A DNA stretch of 58,178 nucleotides from an uncultured Veillonella sp. (lineage in GTDB: Bacteria; Bacillota; Negativicutes; Veillonellales; Veillonellaceae). Positions within the stretch are counted from its first letter, which is position 1, and each line of letters opens with the position of its first letter. The stretch is from contig NZ_CAKQFJ010000013.1 in assembly GCF_934230905.1 (NCBI RefSeq), positions 1 to 58,178 on the forward strand, read 5' to 3'. Shown in pieces: positions 35,271 through 42,481 of this stretch. A model generated the notes under the pieces. The model searched no databases. It saw only the letters and a program-made list of their open reading frames with translations, and was not told where the DNA came from. Both the position numbers and the translations under genes were made by a program.

Positions 35271-36647
35271 ATGGTTGAACATATATATGATGAGCTGGTT
35301 AAGGCGACTAATTTATCAAGTTTACAGGTAGCACTTTTACTTCATATTAGTCATATGATTAGATTTGGTGAATCTGTAAGTAAGCATAAGATAATTTTAT
35401 TTACATATATTTCAGATAATGACCTTAGTGAGATGATATGTATTTCGGCGTCGGATGATTCATTAGTGACCTCTCGGATAGCCAGTTCTGATATGTGGAA
35501 AAAGTTGATTAATTCCGGTAAGTGTTTTCAGCAATCGACACAGTCTGGTTTTGAATACCTATTTCCCATTGTTGATAATGGCGGTAAAACCATTGGGGGA
35601 ATTTCTTTTTCCCATGTTGCACCCTCTAATGAAATGGAAGGACAACGGGGATTTATAGTGGCTGATACAATGCAACGATTGATGTTGACAGCTACAGATG
35701 AACAGATTAAAGAATATGAGCCCATATCGTATTTAGATGGGCTCATCATTTTTGACCAAAATGGTACTATTTTATATGGAAATGATACAGCATTACATTT
35801 AGCAGATATTGTTGGTGTGGATCGTAGAGTGGTAGGTACATCTATATTTGGTAGCACTTTAAAAATATCTGCAATTCAACGTGTACTTGCGGATAGAAAT
35901 TATTTTGTATCAGAAGAAATATATCATAATATGGTACTTAGACAGCATATGATTCCTATTCCTATGGGACGCAATGAATGTCGCTGTTTTTTAATTCTTC
36001 ATGACTGTACTCGTGAAAGTAAACAGCAGCAAGAGTTACTTGTTAAAAATTCAATTATCAAAGAGATACATCACCGTGTTAAAAATAATTTACAAACGGT
36101 AGCAGGTTTACTACGGATGGAAGCACGTCGTTCAGATCTATTAGAGGTAAAATCAGCATTACAAGAAGGGATTTCTCGTATTGAGAGTATGGCTCTAGTC
36201 CATGACTTAGTATCTCATTACGATGAAGATTACATTTCTATAAGATCTATATATGATGAATTATGTCGATTATTACGGCAAAGTATGCTAGACCGTAACC
36301 AACATGTAGAGTTCCGTTACCAAGGTGATGATTGTATTATTTCGTCTCATCAAGCAAGCTATATTTCACTTATATTTAACGAACTTATATCCAATAGTAT
36401 TATTCATGGATTAGCTGGATCTGATGGAGTTATCTCATTATTAGTATCAAGTAATGATAATAGTATTATCATTACTTTCACAGATTCAGGTAAAGGGTTG
36501 CCACATGATTTTGATATGGCTAAAAGTAAACGTTTAGGTATGCAGATTATTAATAATTTGGTAATTCATGAATTACAAGGTCGTATGACGATTGAAAATG
36601 GTGATATTGGTGTTATTGTAACTATTCATATTCAAAAGGAGCAATAA
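35271..36647 (+). CDS. HisKA_2-type sensor histidine kinase (PdtaS-like)
   Basis: A 458-residue soluble kinase with no membrane segment. The N-terminal part (about residues 1-145) fits a GAF-like sensory domain. A PAS domain follows (about 155-250: DGLIIFDQNGTILYGNDTA). The dimerisation segment is of the HisKA_2 type, with the phospho-acceptor in EIHHRVKNNLQTVAGLL at about residue 267, then a HATPase_c domain (FNELISNSIIHG, DSGKGLP, RLGMQII). This class pairs with ANTAR response regulators such as PdtaS/PdtaR and EutW/EutV, and the ANTAR gene follows immediately. The input signal is unknown. It sits one base after tsaD. Confidence 0.9.
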   Translation: MVEHIYDELVKATNLSSLQVALLLHISHMIRFGESVSKHKIILFTYISDNDLSEMICISASDDSLVTSRIASSDMWKKLINSGKCFQQSTQSGFEYLFPIVDNGGKTIGGISFSHVAPSNEMEGQRGFIVADTMQRLMLTATDEQIKEYEPISYLDGLIIFDQNGTILYGNDTALHLADIVGVDRRVVGTSIFGSTLKISAIQRVLADRNYFVSEEIYHNMVLRQHMIPIPMGRNECRCFLILHDCTRESKQQQELLVKNSIIKEIHHRVKNNLQTVAGLLRMEARRSDLLEVKSALQEGISRIESMALVHDLVSHYDEDYISIRSIYDELCRLLRQSMLDRNQHVEFRYQGDDCIISSHQASYISLIFNELISNSIIHGLAGSDGVISLLVSSNDNSIIITFTDSGKGLPHDFDMAKSKRLGMQIINNLVIHELQGRMTIENGDIGVIVTIHIQKEQ

Positions 36648-37217
36648 ATGCGAATTCTAATTGTCGATGATGAATCTCTTATTCGAATGGATATACGGGA
36701 TATATTAGAATCAGAAATGCATGAAGTTGTGGGAGAAGCCTCTAATGGCGTAGATGCTATATCGTTGTGTAAAGAGTTAAAACCTGATGCGGTGTTAATG
36801 GATGTAAAAATGCCTAAATTAGATGGAATTGAGGCAGCACGTCAAATTGGTTATAATCATTTGGCCCCAGTTGTTCTTTTAACTAGTTATAGTCAACAAG
36901 ATTTAGTGGCAAAGGCTCGAGAATCTGGAGTATATGGATATTTAATAAAACCAGTCAGAGAAGAGCAATTAATTCCCACACTAGAAATGGCGTGTGGTCG
37001 CTTTTTAGATGATTTAGAATCTCGTCAGCAAATGGCTAATCTAGAGAAAACACTAGAAGAGAGAAAGTTAATTCAAAAAGCTACGGGCATTCTTATGGAT
37101 TTATATAAAATTACGGAGGACGAAGCTTATAAACGGATTCGTCAATTAAGTATGAAAAAACGTGAGTCTATTGTTAGTATATGCAAAATAGTTATTGAAC
37201 AGATGACTTCTAAATAA
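36648..37217 (+). CDS. ANTAR-domain response regulator (PdtaR/EutV-like)
   Basis: A 189-residue response regulator. The receiver domain (about 1-115) has the acidic pocket VDDES, the phospho-acceptor Asp 52 in MDVKMPKLDG, LTSYS and the lysine in LIKPV. A short coiled coil leads to an ANTAR domain (about 125-186: RKLIQKATGILMDLYKITED, AYKRIRQLSMKKR). ANTAR domains bind paired RNA hairpins and prevent transcription termination. It is directly adjacent to its kinase, with no spacer. No DNA-binding domain is present. Its RNA targets are unknown; I found no convincing paired AxxGxx hexaloops in this window. Confidence 0.93.
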   Translation: MRILIVDDESLIRMDIRDILESEMHEVVGEASNGVDAISLCKELKPDAVLMDVKMPKLDGIEAARQIGYNHLAPVVLLTSYSQQDLVAKARESGVYGYLIKPVREEQLIPTLEMACGRFLDDLESRQQMANLEKTLEERKLIQKATGILMDLYKITEDEAYKRIRQLSMKKRESIVSICKIVIEQMTSK

Positions 37218-37269
37218 TGTAATGGACTCTGTAATGTTTAGCTTATTAAAAAATAGTATTATAATCATC

Positions 37270-37306
37270 AGTCTTCTATATAATAAATTGGCTTATATAG
37301 AAGGCT
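37270..37306 (+). terminator. Terminator of the thiL-to-ANTAR unit
   Basis: Fourteen-pair stem (37270-37283 with 37293-37306, one G:T) around AGTCTTCTATATAA / TTATATAGAAGGCT, followed by TTTTT. Confidence 0.88.
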
Positions 37307-37340
37307 TTTTTTATATAGTAGTACCTATAAATAATTAAAA

Positions 37341-37356
37341 AGTCAAAAAATCAAAA
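37341..37356 (+). promoter_or_regulatory. Candidate CtsR-type direct repeat upstream of groES
   Basis: AGTCAAAA directly followed by AATCAAAA, an eight-base-period repeat just upstream of the groES -35. A stricter copy of the same design lies inside the ctsR promoter (48091-48106). Confidence 0.4.
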
Positions 37357-37363
37357 TTTGTAC

Positions 37364-37391
37364 TTGCATTTATTTTGACATAGGTTATAAT
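37364..37391 (+). promoter_or_regulatory. Promoter of groESL
   Basis: -35 TTGCAT (37364-37369), 16-base spacer, -10 TATAAT (37386-37391), twelve bases before CIRCE. A TTGACA at 37375 is too close to this -10 to act with it. Confidence 0.65.
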
Positions 37392-37402
37392 AATACATGT
37401 GA

Positions 37403-37429
37403 TTAGCACTCGATAAGTTAGAGTGCTAA
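37403..37429 (+). promoter_or_regulatory. CIRCE element (HrcA operator)
   Basis: Perfect inverted repeat TTAGCACTC-N9-GAGTGCTAA, the classical HrcA-binding CIRCE operator, located between the -10 and the groES start. HrcA represses groESL until GroEL is occupied by unfolded proteins. Confidence 0.98.
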
Positions 37430-37470
37430 TGAATTATAAATAATACATAGTAAATAAGGAGTGACATTAT

Positions 37471-37752
37471 ATGTTAAAACCATTAGCTGACCGCGTTCTT
37501 ATCCGTTTAGAAGCAAAAGAAGAAAAAACTAAAAGTGGTATTTTCCTTCCTGATACAGCAAAAGAAAAACCTCAAGAAGGTGTTGTTGTTGCTGTAGGTG
37601 CTGGTAAAGTATATGACAATGGTCAACGTGTAGCTCCAGAAGTTAAAGTTGGCGATACTGTTATGTTTGCAAAATATGCTGGTAGCGAATTAGAAATAGA
37701 TGGCGCTACTCATTTGATTATTAGTGAACGCGATATCTTAGCAGTATTATAA
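37471..37752 (+). CDS. groES: Co-chaperonin GroES
   Basis: A 93-residue chaperonin cap; seven subunits close the GroEL folding chamber. It begins MLKPLADRVLIRLEAKEEKT and ends LIISERDILAVL. The mobile loop region is KTKSGIFLPDTAKEKP. It follows CIRCE and a ribosome site AAGGAG, and leads the groESL unit. The 109-base gap to groEL contains small hairpins but no terminator. Confidence 0.98.
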   Translation: MLKPLADRVLIRLEAKEEKTKSGIFLPDTAKEKPQEGVVVAVGAGKVYDNGQRVAPEVKVGDTVMFAKYAGSELEIDGATHLIISERDILAVL

Positions 37753-37761
37753 TAGCTAATC

Positions 37762-37846
37762 TATAGCTTCAAGGCTATACATATTAATGATACATTCTAT
37801 ATTGCCTTAGGGCATATATTTCTTTACATTGGATAGTGTTACTATC
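37762..37846 (+). promoter_or_regulatory. Hairpins in the groES-groEL spacer
   Basis: The 109-base spacer holds TATAGC/GCTATA (37762-37767 with 37774-37779) and GATAGT/ACTATC (37832-37837 with 37841-37846). The second hairpin ends just before the groEL ribosome site AGGAGG (37848-37853). They may be processing or stability elements. Confidence 0.35.
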
Positions 37847-37861
37847 TAGGAGGTAATACAT

Positions 37862-39490
37862 ATGGCAAAAGAAATCTTGTTTAATGAAGAAGCTCGTCGC
37901 GCATTAGGTCGTGGCGTTGATCAATTGGCAAATGCTGTAAAAGTTACATTAGGACCAAAAGGCCGTAATGTTGTATTGGATAAAAAGTTTGGTGCTCCAA
38001 CAATCACTAACGATGGTGTAACGATTGCTCGTGATATTGAACTTCCAGATCCATTTGAAAACATGGGTGCTCAACTAGTTAAAGAAGTTGCTACTAAAAC
38101 TAATGACGTAGCAGGTGACGGTACTACTACTGCAACAGTATTGGCACAAGCTATGATTCAAGAAGGTATGCGTAATGTAGCAGCTGGTGCTAACCCAATG
38201 ATTTTGAAAAAAGGCATTGAAACAGCCGTAAAAACTTTGGTTGAAGAAATCAAAAAACGTTCTATCAAAGTTTCTGGCAAATCTGAAATTGCTCAAGTAG
38301 CTAGTGTATCTGCAGCTGATGAAGAAATTGGTGGTTTGATTGCAGAAGCTATGGAAAAAGTAGGTAACGATGGCGTTATTACTGTAGAAGAATCTAAAGG
38401 TTTGCAAACAGCATTAAACGTTGTGGAAGGTATGCAATTTGATCGCGGTTATATTTCCCCTTACATGGTAACTGATCCTGATCGTATGGAAGCTGTTATG
38501 GATAATCCATACATCTTGATTACTGACCGTAAAATCAGTGCTATTGCTGATATGTTGCCAACACTTGAAAAAGTTGTAAAAGTAGGCAAAGAACTTCTTA
38601 TCATTGCTGAAGATGTAGAAGGCGAAGCATTGGCAACATTGGTAGTTAACCGTTTGCGTGGTACATTCAAAGCTGTAGCAGTTAAAGCTCCTGGCTTCGG
38701 TGACCGTCGTAAAGCTATGCTTGAAGATATCGCTATCTTGACTGGCGGTACTGTAATTACTGAAGATATGGGCCGTAAACTTGATTCCGTAGAACTTACT
38801 GATCTTGGTACAGCTCGTCAAGTTCGCATCACTAAAGATGAAACTACAATTATTGATGGCGTAGGCGATAAAGACGTTATCGCTAAACGTGTTAGCCAAA
38901 TCCGAGCACAAGTTGAAGAAACAACTTCTGAATTTGACCGTGAAAAATTACAAGAACGTCTTGCTAAATTATCCGGTGGTGTTGCAGTTATTGAAGTAGG
39001 TGCTGCTACAGAAGTTGAAATGAAAGATAAAAAACTTCGTATCGAAGACGCATTAAATGCAACTCGCGCTGCTGTTGAAGAAGGTATCGTTGCTGGTGGT
39101 GGTACAACATTCATCGATATTATTCCTGCATTGAACACATTGGAAGCTACTGGTGATGTTCAAACTGGGATTAACCTTGTAAAACGTGCAGTAGAAGAAC
39201 CACTTCGTCAAATTGCTTACAATGCTGGTCTTGAAGGCTCTGTTGTAGTTGAAAAAGTTAAAAATACAGAAGCTGGCATCGGTTTCAATGCTTTGACTGA
39301 AGAATACATTGATATGGTGAAAGCTGGTATCGTTGACCCAGCAAAAGTTACTCGTTCAGCTCTTCAAAATGCTGCATCTATCGCATCTCTTGTATTAACT
39401 ACTGAAACAATCGTAGCTGATAAAGTTGAAGAAAATGCTGCAGTTGCTCCTGCAATGCCTCCAATGGGTGGTATGGGCGGTATGATGTAA
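37862..39490 (+). CDS. groEL: Chaperonin GroEL
   Basis: A 542-residue ATP-dependent chaperonin that folds cytosolic proteins in a double heptameric ring. Signatures are VTLGPKGRNVVLDKKFG, GDGTTTATVLAQ, AVKAPGFGDRRKAML, the hinge and AAVEEGIVAGGG motifs, and the C-terminal Gly-Met tail PPMGGMGGMM. It has a strong ribosome site and neighbours groES. Codon use is biased toward a small preferred set, as expected for an abundant protein. Confidence 0.99.
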   Translation: MAKEILFNEEARRALGRGVDQLANAVKVTLGPKGRNVVLDKKFGAPTITNDGVTIARDIELPDPFENMGAQLVKEVATKTNDVAGDGTTTATVLAQAMIQEGMRNVAAGANPMILKKGIETAVKTLVEEIKKRSIKVSGKSEIAQVASVSAADEEIGGLIAEAMEKVGNDGVITVEESKGLQTALNVVEGMQFDRGYISPYMVTDPDRMEAVMDNPYILITDRKISAIADMLPTLEKVVKVGKELLIIAEDVEGEALATLVVNRLRGTFKAVAVKAPGFGDRRKAMLEDIAILTGGTVITEDMGRKLDSVELTDLGTARQVRITKDETTIIDGVGDKDVIAKRVSQIRAQVEETTSEFDREKLQERLAKLSGGVAVIEVGAATEVEMKDKKLRIEDALNATRAAVEEGIVAGGGTTFIDIIPALNTLEATGDVQTGINLVKRAVEEPLRQIAYNAGLEGSVVVEKVKNTEAGIGFNALTEEYIDMVKAGIVDPAKVTRSALQNAASIASLVLTTETIVADKVEENAAVAPAMPPMGGMGGMM

Positions 39491-39524
39491 TCAACTGCTT
39501 TTTGCGATAAATAGGTAATATATT

Positions 39525-39567
39525 AAGATCCTGATGAATGTTAGATTTTTACATTCATTAGGATCTT
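39525..39567 (+). terminator. Terminator of groESL
   Basis: Seventeen-base stem AAGATCCTGATGAATGT / ACATTCATTAGGATCTT (one G:T), nine-base loop, ending in TTTTT 35 bases after groEL. Confidence 0.92.
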
Positions 39568-39653
39568 TTTACTTCTTTAGTAAGGAATTGTCAAATTGAT
39601 TTCATCATAAATTTATGATATAATTCTATAGAATTTCATATAAGAGTCTTTGT

Positions 39654-39682
39654 TTGACAGACACTGTTATATAGCATATAAT
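39654..39682 (+). promoter_or_regulatory. Promoter of the DoxX-like gene
   Basis: Consensus -35 TTGACA (39654-39659), 17-base spacer, consensus -10 TATAAT (39677-39682), about 41 bases before the start codon. Confidence 0.88.
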
Positions 39683-39723
39683 TTTTACATCTAAAAATAT
39701 CTATATATTGAAGAGGTGTTTCT

Positions 39724-40143
39724 ATGTTGAACTTTTTATTTAAAAGTAAACCTGATTATATTAATTTCGGTCTTCTATTCTATCGCTTCGCTTTAGGTAT
39801 TTCTATGTTTTATCATGGATACTTAAAATATATAAGTGGAGAACAAGGTCTCTATAAGGTAGGGGCTATGTTATCAGCATTAGGCGTGCCAAGTGGTTTT
39901 GAGGTTATATTAGGTACTATCGCATCTTATGCAGAGATGGTTGGTGGTATTCTTATTATTATAGGTCTGTTTACTCGCATTGGTACCCTTCTTCTTGTAG
40001 GTACATTAGCAGTGGCAACCATATTAAATCTTAATGGTAATTTCTTTAGTTGGGATTATCCGTCTCAATTGGCTTTTGGGGCAATTATGTTGTTCTTTGC
40101 TGGTGCAGGTCGCTATAGTTTAGATAAGGCATTATTTAAATAA
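39724..40143 (+). CDS. DoxX family membrane protein
   Basis: A 139-residue inner-membrane protein with four hydrophobic helices. The N terminus INFGLLFYRFALGISMFYHG and the GFEVILGTIASYAEMVGGIL and FTRIGTLLLVG segments match the DoxX/DoxD family. Members are small quinone- or redox-linked membrane proteins, and several take part in thiol or oxidative stress protection. The exact function is unknown. It has one of the best promoters in the window, so expression is probably high. The hairpin at 40156 separates it from lysA. Confidence 0.85.
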   Translation: MLNFLFKSKPDYINFGLLFYRFALGISMFYHGYLKYISGEQGLYKVGAMLSALGVPSGFEVILGTIASYAEMVGGILIIIGLFTRIGTLLLVGTLAVATILNLNGNFFSWDYPSQLAFGAIMLFFAGAGRYSLDKALFK

Positions 40144-40155
40144 TCAGTTAATTAG

Positions 40156-40178
40156 AAGACTCATCATAGATGAGTCTT
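40156..40178 (+). terminator. Terminator after the DoxX-like gene
   Basis: Ten-base stem AAGACTCATC / GATGAGTCTT with a three-base ATA loop, followed by TT and an AT-rich tail. The T run is short, so partial readthrough into lysA is possible. Confidence 0.7.
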
Positions 40179-40199
40179 TTACTATGTAGAGAGGTCATT

Positions 40200-41456
40200 A
40201 TGAATCAAAAAACAGTTCCATTTACATCTGAACAATTAGAATCAATTATTGCTAAATATCCAACACCATTTCATATTTATGACGAAGAAGGTATCGTTAA
40301 TAATATGAAGAGATTTATCTCCGCATTCTCTTGGAACAAGGGTTTTAAACAATATTTTGCTGTGAAAGCTACTCCCAATCCATATATTATGCGTGTATTA
40401 CAAAAACTAGGAGTAGGGGCAGACTGTTCTTCATTAGCAGAATTATTACTTTGTGAAAAGGTGGGGATTACAGGCCATGACATTATGTTTACATCTAATG
40501 ACACACCTTATGTAGAATATAAAAAAGCTTTAGAAATCGGGGCTATCATCAATCTTGATGATATTACTCATATTGAATACTTAGAAAAACATCATGGATC
40601 TTTACCAGATACATTCTGCGTACGTTATAATCCAGGTCCTTTGAAAGAAGGGGGCAATACGATTATTGGTCTTCCAGAAGAAGCAAAGTATGGTATGACT
40701 CGTGAACAAGTATTCGAGGCATATAAACAATTACAAGCAAAGGGCGTTAAACATTTTGGTCTACATACTATGGTTGTATCTAATGAGCTTGATATTGATG
40801 GTTTAGTAGGTACAGCTGAAATTTGTTTTAACCTTGCTGTAGAAATTAAAGAAAAATTAGGCATCGATGTCGAATTTATCGATCTTGGTGGTGGCGTAGG
40901 CGTAGCATATAAACCAGAACAAACACCTGTTAACTTTGAGACCTTGGGTGAGCGTGTTCATGAAGCTTATGACAGAATTATTAAAGGCAATGGCCTTAAA
41001 GATATTGCACTAGCATATGAATGTGGTCGTATGGTGACAGGACCATTTGGTTATCTTGTTTCTACTGCTATTCACAAGAAAGATATTTATCGACACTATA
41101 TCGGCCTTGATTCTTGTATGGCAAACCTTATGCGTCCAGCTTTGTATGGCTCCTATCATCACATTACTATTATGGGAAAAGAGAATGCGCCAAAGGATCA
41201 TGTATATGATGTAACTGGTTCCTTGTGTGAAAATAATGATAAGTTTGCTATTCAAAGAGAATTGCCAAAGATTGATATTGGAGACCGTGTTATTATTCAT
41301 GATGCAGGTGCACATGGCCATTCCATGGGTTTCAACTACAATGGCAAATTACGTTCTGCTGAATTATTATTGCATAAGGATGGATCTGTTACGCAAATTC
41401 GTCGTGCCGAAACATATGATGATTTATTTGGCACTTTGGACTTCTCTAATTTATAA
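40200..41456 (+). CDS. lysA: Diaminopimelate decarboxylase
   Basis: A 418-residue PLP enzyme of the alanine racemase-like fold III group that makes lysine from meso-diaminopimelate. The PLP lysine is K56 in YFAVKATPNP. The glycine-rich phosphate loop is IDLGGGVGVAY. Other motifs are GRMVTGPFG, LMRPALYGSYHHI, GSLCENNDKFA and HDAGAHGHSMGFNYNG. The start at 40200 follows GAGAGG; an in-frame start at 40170 lies within the preceding hairpin. Fold III lysine/ornithine decarboxylases occur in related Selenomonas species. The C-terminal motifs favour LysA, but dual use should be kept in mind. Confidence 0.88.
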   Translation: MNQKTVPFTSEQLESIIAKYPTPFHIYDEEGIVNNMKRFISAFSWNKGFKQYFAVKATPNPYIMRVLQKLGVGADCSSLAELLLCEKVGITGHDIMFTSNDTPYVEYKKALEIGAIINLDDITHIEYLEKHHGSLPDTFCVRYNPGPLKEGGNTIIGLPEEAKYGMTREQVFEAYKQLQAKGVKHFGLHTMVVSNELDIDGLVGTAEICFNLAVEIKEKLGIDVEFIDLGGGVGVAYKPEQTPVNFETLGERVHEAYDRIIKGNGLKDIALAYECGRMVTGPFGYLVSTAIHKKDIYRHYIGLDSCMANLMRPALYGSYHHITIMGKENAPKDHVYDVTGSLCENNDKFAIQRELPKIDIGDRVIIHDAGAHGHSMGFNYNGKLRSAELLLHKDGSVTQIRRAETYDDLFGTLDFSNL

Positions 41457-41558
41457 TATTGAGAATTAAATAGAGTTGAGAATTACTATTAATAAGTTGT
41501 AAGATATACGAATATATAGGGATTTTTTTTAATTCCTGTATATTTTAGTAGGAATATC

Positions 41559-41587
41559 TTGCTATCATTTAGATAAGAATGTATAAT
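41559..41587 (+). promoter_or_regulatory. Promoter of the suf leader
   Basis: -35 TTGCTA (41559-41564), 17-base spacer, -10 TATAAT (41582-41587). It drives the short leader that ends in a terminator at 41663 and, with readthrough, sufC. Confidence 0.7.
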
Positions 41588-41593
41588 GAATGT

Positions 41594-41668
41594 AGATTGT
41601 TATGCACATACTTGCTAAAGTGGCGAGAGAATACGGCGGTATCACTTTTGTGCGTACCGCCGTTTTTC
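41594..41668 (+). ncRNA. Candidate leader or small RNA upstream of sufC with terminator and loop pairing
   Basis: From the predicted start near 41594 the transcript runs about 70 bases to an intrinsic terminator: ACGGCGGTA (41633-41641) pairs with TACCGCCGT (41655-41663), followed by TTTTT. The 13-base terminator loop contains CACTTTTGTGC (41643-41653). This is exactly complementary to GCACA (41604-41608) plus AAAGTG (41617-41622), two segments separated by eight bases. The RNA could form a pseudoknot on the terminator or a competing structure. I do not recognise it as a known riboswitch. It may be an attenuator for the suf genes or a free small RNA. Confidence 0.5.
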
Positions 41669-41729
41669 TATGTGACTATAAAGTTTTAATCATATAATTA
41701 GAGTATCTGATAAGAAGGAGTGAAATATT

Positions 41730-42473
41730 TTGGCTGAATTACTTCAGATTAAAGATTTAGAAGTGTCTGTAGAAGAGAAAAAAATTCTTAAAGGCATTAA
41801 TTTGACAATAAATAAAGGTGAGATTCATGTTGTAATGGGTACGAATGGGGCCGGTAAATCTACATTGGCAAATGCTATCATGGGTAACCCATTATACACG
41901 GTTGATAAAGGTTCTATTGTATTTGATGGTAAGGATATTACGGAAGATGCTGTAAATGACCGTGCAAAAGCAGGTATCTTTATGTCATTCCAAAGTCCAA
42001 TTTCCGTACCTGGCATTACTGTAGAAAACTTTATCCGTACTGCAAAATCCACAATTACAGGAGAAAATGTACGTGCGTTGGCTTTTAAAAAAGAATTGAA
42101 AGAAAAAATGGATGAATTATCCTTTGATACATCCTATGCACAACGCTATGTAAACGAAGGTTTCTCTGGTGGGGAACGCAAGAAGAACGAGATTCTTCAA
42201 ATGTCTATCTTAAATCCTAAATTAGCTATTCTTGATGAAACTGACTCTGGTCTTGACGTTGATGCTGTTCGTATTGTATCTGAAGGTGTTAACCGTTTTC
42301 ACAATGAAGATAATGCAGTGTTAATTATTACTCACCATAATCAAATTCTACAAAAATTAAAACCTGACTTTGTACATGTGTTGATTAATGGCAAAATTGT
42401 TAAAACTGGTGATGCTTCATTGGTTCGTGAAATTGAAGAAAAAGGTTACGACGCATACAAAGCATTAGCATAG
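41730..42473 (+). CDS. sufC: Fe-S cluster assembly ATPase SufC
   Basis: A 247-residue ABC-type ATPase that works with SufB and SufD as the cytosolic scaffold for iron-sulfur cluster assembly. Walker A is GTNGAGKST, the signature is FSGGERKKNEILQM, and Walker B is LAILDETDSGLDVD, followed by the ITHH switch. There are no transporter helices and none are expected. It starts at TTG 41730 behind AAGGAG. First gene of sufCBDSU, preceded by its own promoter and a terminator-bearing leader. Confidence 0.97.
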   Translation: MAELLQIKDLEVSVEEKKILKGINLTINKGEIHVVMGTNGAGKSTLANAIMGNPLYTVDKGSIVFDGKDITEDAVNDRAKAGIFMSFQSPISVPGITVENFIRTAKSTITGENVRALAFKKELKEKMDELSFDTSYAQRYVNEGFSGGERKKNEILQMSILNPKLAILDETDSGLDVDAVRIVSEGVNRFHNEDNAVLIITHHNQILQKLKPDFVHVLINGKIVKTGDASLVREIEEKGYDAYKALA

Positions 42474-42481
42474 GAGGCAAC

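Noticed and set aside
37375..37380. TTGACA as the groES -35
   Set aside because: It is only five bases from the TATAAT -10 and no suitable -10 lies 16-18 bases downstream. TTGCAT at 37364 fits better.
38414..38911. 165-codon open frame on the minus strand, with others nearby
   Set aside because: Antisense to groEL, whose strong codon bias leaves the opposite strand free of stops. No start signals or recognisable protein.
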